In this document: positions 52,921 through 55,580 of the stretch, piece by piece | Layout of the letters: each line of letters begins with the position of its first letter | How positions within the stretch are numbered: the stretch's first letter is position 1 | Assembly (NCBI GenBank): GCA_019116285.1 | Contig: DXBX01000022.1 | Span: 1-55,580 of the forward strand | From: Candidatus Bacteroides merdigallinarum | GTDB taxonomy: Bacteria > Bacteroidota > Bacteroidia > Bacteroidales > Bacteroidaceae | Length of the DNA: 55,580 nt | Direction of reading: 5' to 3' | Notes under the pieces: generated by a model | Seen by the model: the letters and a program-made list of their open reading frames with translations, nothing else | The model's database searches: none | Told to the model about the DNA's origin: nothing | Made by a program: the position numbers and the translations under genes

Positions 52921-52953
52921 GTATCCAAATTCCCCTCCTCCGGGGAGGAGGGG
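52921..52953. repeat. 33-bp dispersed repeat, intergenic copy
   Basis: Contains CCCCTCCTCCGGGGAGGAGG, itself dyad-symmetric, preceded by GTATCCAAATT. Its exact reverse complement (33 of 33 bases) is at 55419-55451 inside the BT4734/VirE-N gene. A variant of the GC-rich core is also at about 55301-55320. Confidence 0.92.
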
Positions 52954-52984
52954 AAAATAAGTTACCTCTGCGTCTAAAAAATCC

Positions 52985-53476
52985 TTATCCGTAGGTGCCT
53001 TCCTCACCTTCCCCCTCGCCGCCCGGCTCAGAGGGGTCAGGTTCCTCCGTGCCCGCACCCTCCTGCTCCTGCAAAGCGGCATCATAGGGGATCCACTCGA
53101 GGTCGGACGGCACCAGCGTCCGCGTGGCCGTGCTGCCCTTGGTCATGGCACCCTCGCGCTGCGGCACGAACTGCACCCTCACGGCGCGCACCTGCTTCTG
53201 GAAGTCGAAGTCACTCTCCGTCTCCACGCCCTTGCTGTCCAAGGTGTAGCGGAACGTCCCCAGGCCGTCCAGGCGCACCGACTTACCCTGCCCCATGTAG
53301 TCGGCCATCACGCCCGGCAGCTCGCCCAAGACCGCCATCACGTCGGCATACGTCACCGTACACATCTGGCTCAGGCGCTTCGCCACCTTCTTCACGGGCA
53401 CCGGCTGGCCCATCACCACGGCGCTGGGATACCACACGCCGAACTTCTTGTTGTAGACTTTTCTGTAGAAACTCAT
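52985..53476 (-). CDS. HU/IHF-like DNA-binding protein
   Basis: Start at 53476 (MSFYRKVYNKKFGVWYPSAV) gives 163 residues; the upstream extension is repeat-derived. Residues about 1-120 form the HU-like fold of the Bacteroidales HU family: VPVKKVAKRLSQMCTVTYAD and MAVLGELPGVMADYMGQGKS as the dimer helices, VRLDGLGTFRYTLDSKGVET as the strand leading to the DNA arm, and VRAVRVQFVPQREG. A Gly/Glu/Pro-rich acidic tail follows. Such proteins bend DNA and sit in mobile islands with smalltalk and VirE-N genes. It has a perfect-consensus promoter at 53625-53656. Confidence 0.85.
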   Translation of the reverse strand: MSFYRKVYNKKFGVWYPSAVVMGQPVPVKKVAKRLSQMCTVTYADVMAVLGELPGVMADYMGQGKSVRLDGLGTFRYTLDSKGVETESDFDFQKQVRAVRVQFVPQREGAMTKGSTATRTLVPSDLEWIPYDAALQEQEGAGTEEPDPSEPGGEGEGEEGTYG

Positions 53477-53624
53477 AGTTAGAAAATTAAAATTAAAAAT
53501 TGAAAATTGAAAACGCTGGGAATGGGAGTCGAAAAGCGAAGCATGCAAAACGGTGCGCGGTCGTTTTTCATTTTTCATTTTTCATTTTTCCATTTCCTAT
53601 TGCGTTGTCTCGGCCTTGACATTG

Positions 53625-53656
53625 CAAAGGTAAGGGCAATGTTTGGGGCAAGCAAA
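53625..53656 (-). promoter_or_regulatory. Promoter of the HU-like gene
   Basis: On the minus strand TTTG (53656-53653), 20 bases, TACCTTTG (53632-53625): exact match to the Bacteroidetes consensus. The leader of about 145 bases contains simple repeats. Confidence 0.65.
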
Positions 53657-53787
53657 TTTCAGGGTGCGGCGAGGGGCTGTTTTTCTGTAAGGATTTTAGA
53701 AAAATGATTTAGGCATTGTGAGACAGCCGGTTACACGCCTGTATAGTTTATATGCAGGGGGCAAACATTCCTTTGCTTATGACAGGG

Positions 53788-53966
53788 CATTACATTACAG
53801 TCATTACAGTTGCAAAAGTAGATGCAACGCAGAGAAAATCAATACGAAAGTTTATATTATATATATATAAATATATATATAATATAATATATATTACTAT
53901 ACCTTCATTGGACACCGGATGGAGAAAACAAATCGTTTTTCAAACTGTAATGACTGTAATGTAATG
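53788..53966. repeat. 24-bp perfect inverted repeat flanking an AT core
   Basis: The left arm 53788-53811 (CATTACATTACAGTC, then ATTACAGTT) is the exact reverse complement of 53943-53966. The 131 bases between contain a stretch of almost pure A/T with alternating TA (about 53850-53900). The arms themselves contain the repeated words ATTAC and CAGT, like iterons. No gene spans it; the open frame through it is an artefact of the repeats. Confidence 0.93.
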
Positions 53967-54049
53967 GGGGATGCTACAAGATTCCGGTGCAATACTACCC
54001 CGATTCAGAAATCAAAAAACGACACCCACTTTCCAGACCATCACCCAGT

Positions 54050-54197
54050 CCGCAGCGCCCGGCCATTGCACAGACGTGGAAGACGTTCGGCGAGCTGTGG
54101 GGATGAAGGGGAGACGCTGCGCAAAGGCGCCGAGAACGGCATGGAGCAGAAGCATACGCAGGACTTCCTGGGCAGAATCAAGGAGGCGATGAAGTGA
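54050..54197 (+). pseudogene. Possible frameshifted gene relic
   Basis: Two coding-like pieces adjoin in different frames: RPAIAQTWKTFGELWG and GETLRKGAENGMEQKHTQDF, continuing LGRIKEAMK to a stop at 54195-54197. The parent gene is not recognised. Confidence 0.25.
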
Positions 54198-54208
54198 TGC
54201 GGAATGTG

Positions 54209-54265
54209 TAGGGGCGACCCTTGCGGTCGCCCTCAATCAGGGCAGGGGCAAGCCCTGCCCCTACA
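54209..54265. repeat. 57-bp REP-like palindromic element, copy 1
   Basis: Bounded by GTAGGGG and CCCCTAC, with inner GGGCGACC...GGTCGCCC and AGGGC...GCCCT stems. A second copy of equal length is at 54581-54637. Confidence 0.85.
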
Positions 54266-54369
54266 GCGTGTTTAATATACTCTTAAATTTATGATTATCA
54301 GACAATAACAAAAACCCGCAGCACCCCGACGGGGCAGCTCCGGGGTAGATTTATTCGCTGCATATCCCT

Positions 54370-54433
54370 TAACTTTGCTCCCGCAATCCTCGGAAAACAA
54401 GACTCCCGTTTCCGAGCGGTTGCGGGAGTTTTA
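54370..54433 (+). promoter_or_regulatory. Promoter fused to a perfect double-stem terminator hairpin
   Basis: TAACTTTG (54370-54377) is a -7 element. Starting at the next base, CTCCCGCAA (54378-54386) pairs with TTGCGGGAG (54420-54428) and CTCGGAAA (54389-54396) pairs with TTTCCGAG (54409-54416); TTTTA follows. It would give a very short terminated RNA of about 55 nt or act as an attenuator for the VirE-N gene downstream. Confidence 0.6.
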
Positions 54434-54461
54434 TGTCAAACGTTTAATGCAAGAATGAATC

Positions 54462-54581
54462 ATGCAACGAATTTTGAAAGTATTGAAGTGCGGTGACTGC
54501 TTCACCGTGAAGAGCGAAAAGGCGGAGAACGGCTGCCTTCTTGGTGCCGGCCAACCTGCGCTTCCAGACGCGGGAGTGACG
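54462..54581 (+). pseudogene. Short ORF cut by the second REP-like element
   Basis: MQRILKVLKCGDCFTVKSEK then AENGCLLGAG begins like the start of a small beta-rich protein, but the frame ends at the first base triplets of the REP-like element (stop TAG at 54580-54582). I do not recognise the family; it may be a relic truncated by the element. Confidence 0.3.
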
Positions 54582-54637
54582 TAGGGGCGACCCTCACGCT
54601 CGCCCTCGATCAGGGCGGGGGCAAGCCTCGCCCCTAC
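54581..54637. repeat. 57-bp REP-like palindromic element, copy 2
   Basis: Same ends and stems as copy 1 with several substitutions that mostly keep pairing (for example GCGGTCG versus ACGCTCG in the middle). It lies 30 bases upstream of the VirE-N ATG. Confidence 0.85.
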
Positions 54638-54666
54638 AAGTTTAATCATTTAACACGTAAAAAATT

Positions 54667-55580
54667 ATGAGTTTCGGAATATCAAACAACGTTAGAAGCC
54701 GGGCGGTGCGCACCTGCACGCCGGAGCTGTTTTGGAAAGCTGTGCGCTCGGACTACGTGGCACGGGTGTGTGCGGGCATCGCGGATGCCTGGGAGCAATG
54801 GAAGCGCGGGGAGCTGTCGCGCGAGGAGTATGAGGAGGTAAAGAATCGTGAGAAGCTGCGGTTACCGGCGTTTACATTCCACGCCACGTTCACGGGCGGA
54901 CGGAGACTGAACGCGGAGGCGGTGCCGTCGGGCTTGTGCCTGTATGACATCGACCACCTGGAGGCGCCGCGCGAGTATTTCGCACACGTGGTGGAGGAGC
55001 GGGTCCGGGAGCTGGGCATCGTCCTGGCGCACGTCACGCCGTCCAAGGAGGGCCTGCGATTCGTGTTCGTCATCCCCGCCGGCATGTCGCTCGCGGAGGC
55101 GCAAGAGTGGATGTCGCGTCAGCTGAATGACCCGAATTATGACCGGAGCGTCAAGGACCTGGCGCGCAGTTCGTTCGCCGTGCCGGAGGAGTATTTTCTT
55201 TATATCGACGAGGAGGGGTTGTTTAATGAAAAATTGACAATGAAAAATGGAAAACGGGAGGTGACTGGGGAAGCCGCACGCAATGAGGTAACTCATTTCT
55301 CCTCCTCCGGGGAGGAGGAGTACCCGAAGGGGGAGGTGGTAGCGGCAAGTCGAAACGCTACTGATACACAAGGTAATATTGCGTCGGTTGCTGCCGCTAC
55401 CACCCCGGCCGTTGGCCACCCCTCCTCCCCGGAGGAGGGGAATTTGGATACTTCCCGCGTCAACCAAAATTTGAATACTTCCCGCGTCAACCAAAATACA
55501 GATACCTCCCCGTCCAATCAACCGACTTTCAAAGGCATCCCATACAGCGAAATTATCAGACAATGGTTTATATTATCCGG
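54667..55580 (+). CDS. BT4734/VirE N-terminal-domain protein (5' part, runs off edge)
   Basis: The frame is open from ATG 54667 to the window edge (304 codons, no stop). Residues 1-190 are the conserved BT4734-like N-terminal domain: VRTCTPELFWKAVRSDYVAR, LPAFTFHATFTGGRRLNAEA, GLCLYDIDHLEAPREYF, VLAHVTPSKEGLRFVFVIPA and DLARSSFAVPEEYFLYIDEE. Residues about 195-285 are an unusual linker made of repeat DNA, including a ninefold-residue unit (LDTSRVNQN, LNTSRVNQN, TDTSPSNQ). The next conserved domain starts at FKGIPYSEIIRQWF. In mobile islands these genes precede a DUF3987 primase/helicase-like gene and may serve element replication; that gene would lie beyond the window. Confidence 0.85.
   Translation, partial: MSFGISNNVRSRAVRTCTPELFWKAVRSDYVARVCAGIADAWEQWKRGELSREEYEEVKNREKLRLPAFTFHATFTGGRRLNAEAVPSGLCLYDIDHLEAPREYFAHVVEERVRELGIVLAHVTPSKEGLRFVFVIPAGMSLAEAQEWMSRQLNDPNYDRSVKDLARSSFAVPEEYFLYIDEEGLFNEKLTMKNGKREVTGEAARNEVTHFSSSGEEEYPKGEVVAASRNATDTQGNIASVAAATTPAVGHPSSPEEGNLDTSRVNQNLNTSRVNQNTDTSPSNQPTFKGIPYSEIIRQWFILS
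55440..55520. repeat. In-frame 27-bp repeats inside the VirE-N gene linker
   Basis: Three units of about 27 bases around ATACTTCCCGCGTCAACC (55448, 55475) and a diverged third copy (55502) encode the repeated nonapeptide of the linker. Confidence 0.75.

Noticed and set aside
53752..53964. 70-codon open frame through the AT core
   Set aside because: Its sequence comes from the inverted-repeat arms and the TA run (Ile/Tyr/Lys only), so it is not a gene.

Overview
The window comes from a member of the Bacteroidales, most likely a Bacteroides/Phocaeicola-type gut bacterium. Four things point there. Promoters carry the Bacteroidetes -7 element TAnnTTTG, several with a TTTG or TTG about 19-21 bases upstream. 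The xylose locus is controlled by a Nudix-type XylR. Lineage-typical families are present (DUF3276 PUR-alpha-like, DUF5606, DUF4738, DUF4369, the long NusB, S46 dipeptidyl-peptidase, 'smalltalk', BT4734/VirE-N, HU-like). Shine-Dalgarno sites are weak or absent. Species cannot be read from the sequence alone.

Layout. (1) 1-4.4 kb is a decayed mobile island. It holds a 5'-truncated Toprim protein, a compact overlapping trio (winged-helix protein, AbiEii-like nucleotidyltransferase, calcineurin-like phosphoesterase) that looks like a type IV toxin-antitoxin or defence cassette, an unrecognised mobile-type gene, and the N-terminus of a Tra-like membrane protein cut off near 4.32 kb. (2) 4.6-24 kb is core metabolism: serine dehydratase, a two-component system with its periplasmic and lipoprotein neighbours, an epimerase, polyphosphate kinase and exopolyphosphatase, the xylR-xylB-xylA-xylE operon, an rRNA methyltransferase, a DUF4369 lipoprotein and a DPP7-type peptidase. 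(3) 24.1-29.4 kb is an AT-richer accessory stretch: a highly structured small RNA resembling 6S RNA, two large unknown exported proteins, a UDG-like protein and a membrane-protein pair. (4) 29.4-52.7 kb is core again: yebC, pheT, a CotH kinase, the SRP RNA with tRNA-Thr, a CPA2 antiporter, a Gfo/Idh/MocA oxidoreductase, an S4 protein with pth and rplY, DUF3276, a nusB-yajC-ybbR-coaE-DUF5606 run, glgB, dnaB, a RelE/HigBA pair, an M16 peptidase and a TRIC-type channel. (5) 52.7-55.58 kb is a second accessory island (smalltalk, HU-like protein, repeats, 5' part of a BT4734/VirE-N gene) that runs off the right edge.

The most unusual structure is non-coding. Four intergenic arrays of about four copies each, with periods of 21, 22, 23 and 23 bp and unrelated sequences, lie at the ends of genes. 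Each has internal or array-level dyad symmetry; in two of them a single complementary arm can pair with any of several tandem copies. A 24-bp perfect inverted repeat flanks a purely AT core in the right island and may be a replication or control site. Just upstream of the VirE-N gene a promoter fires directly into a perfect double-stem terminator hairpin.
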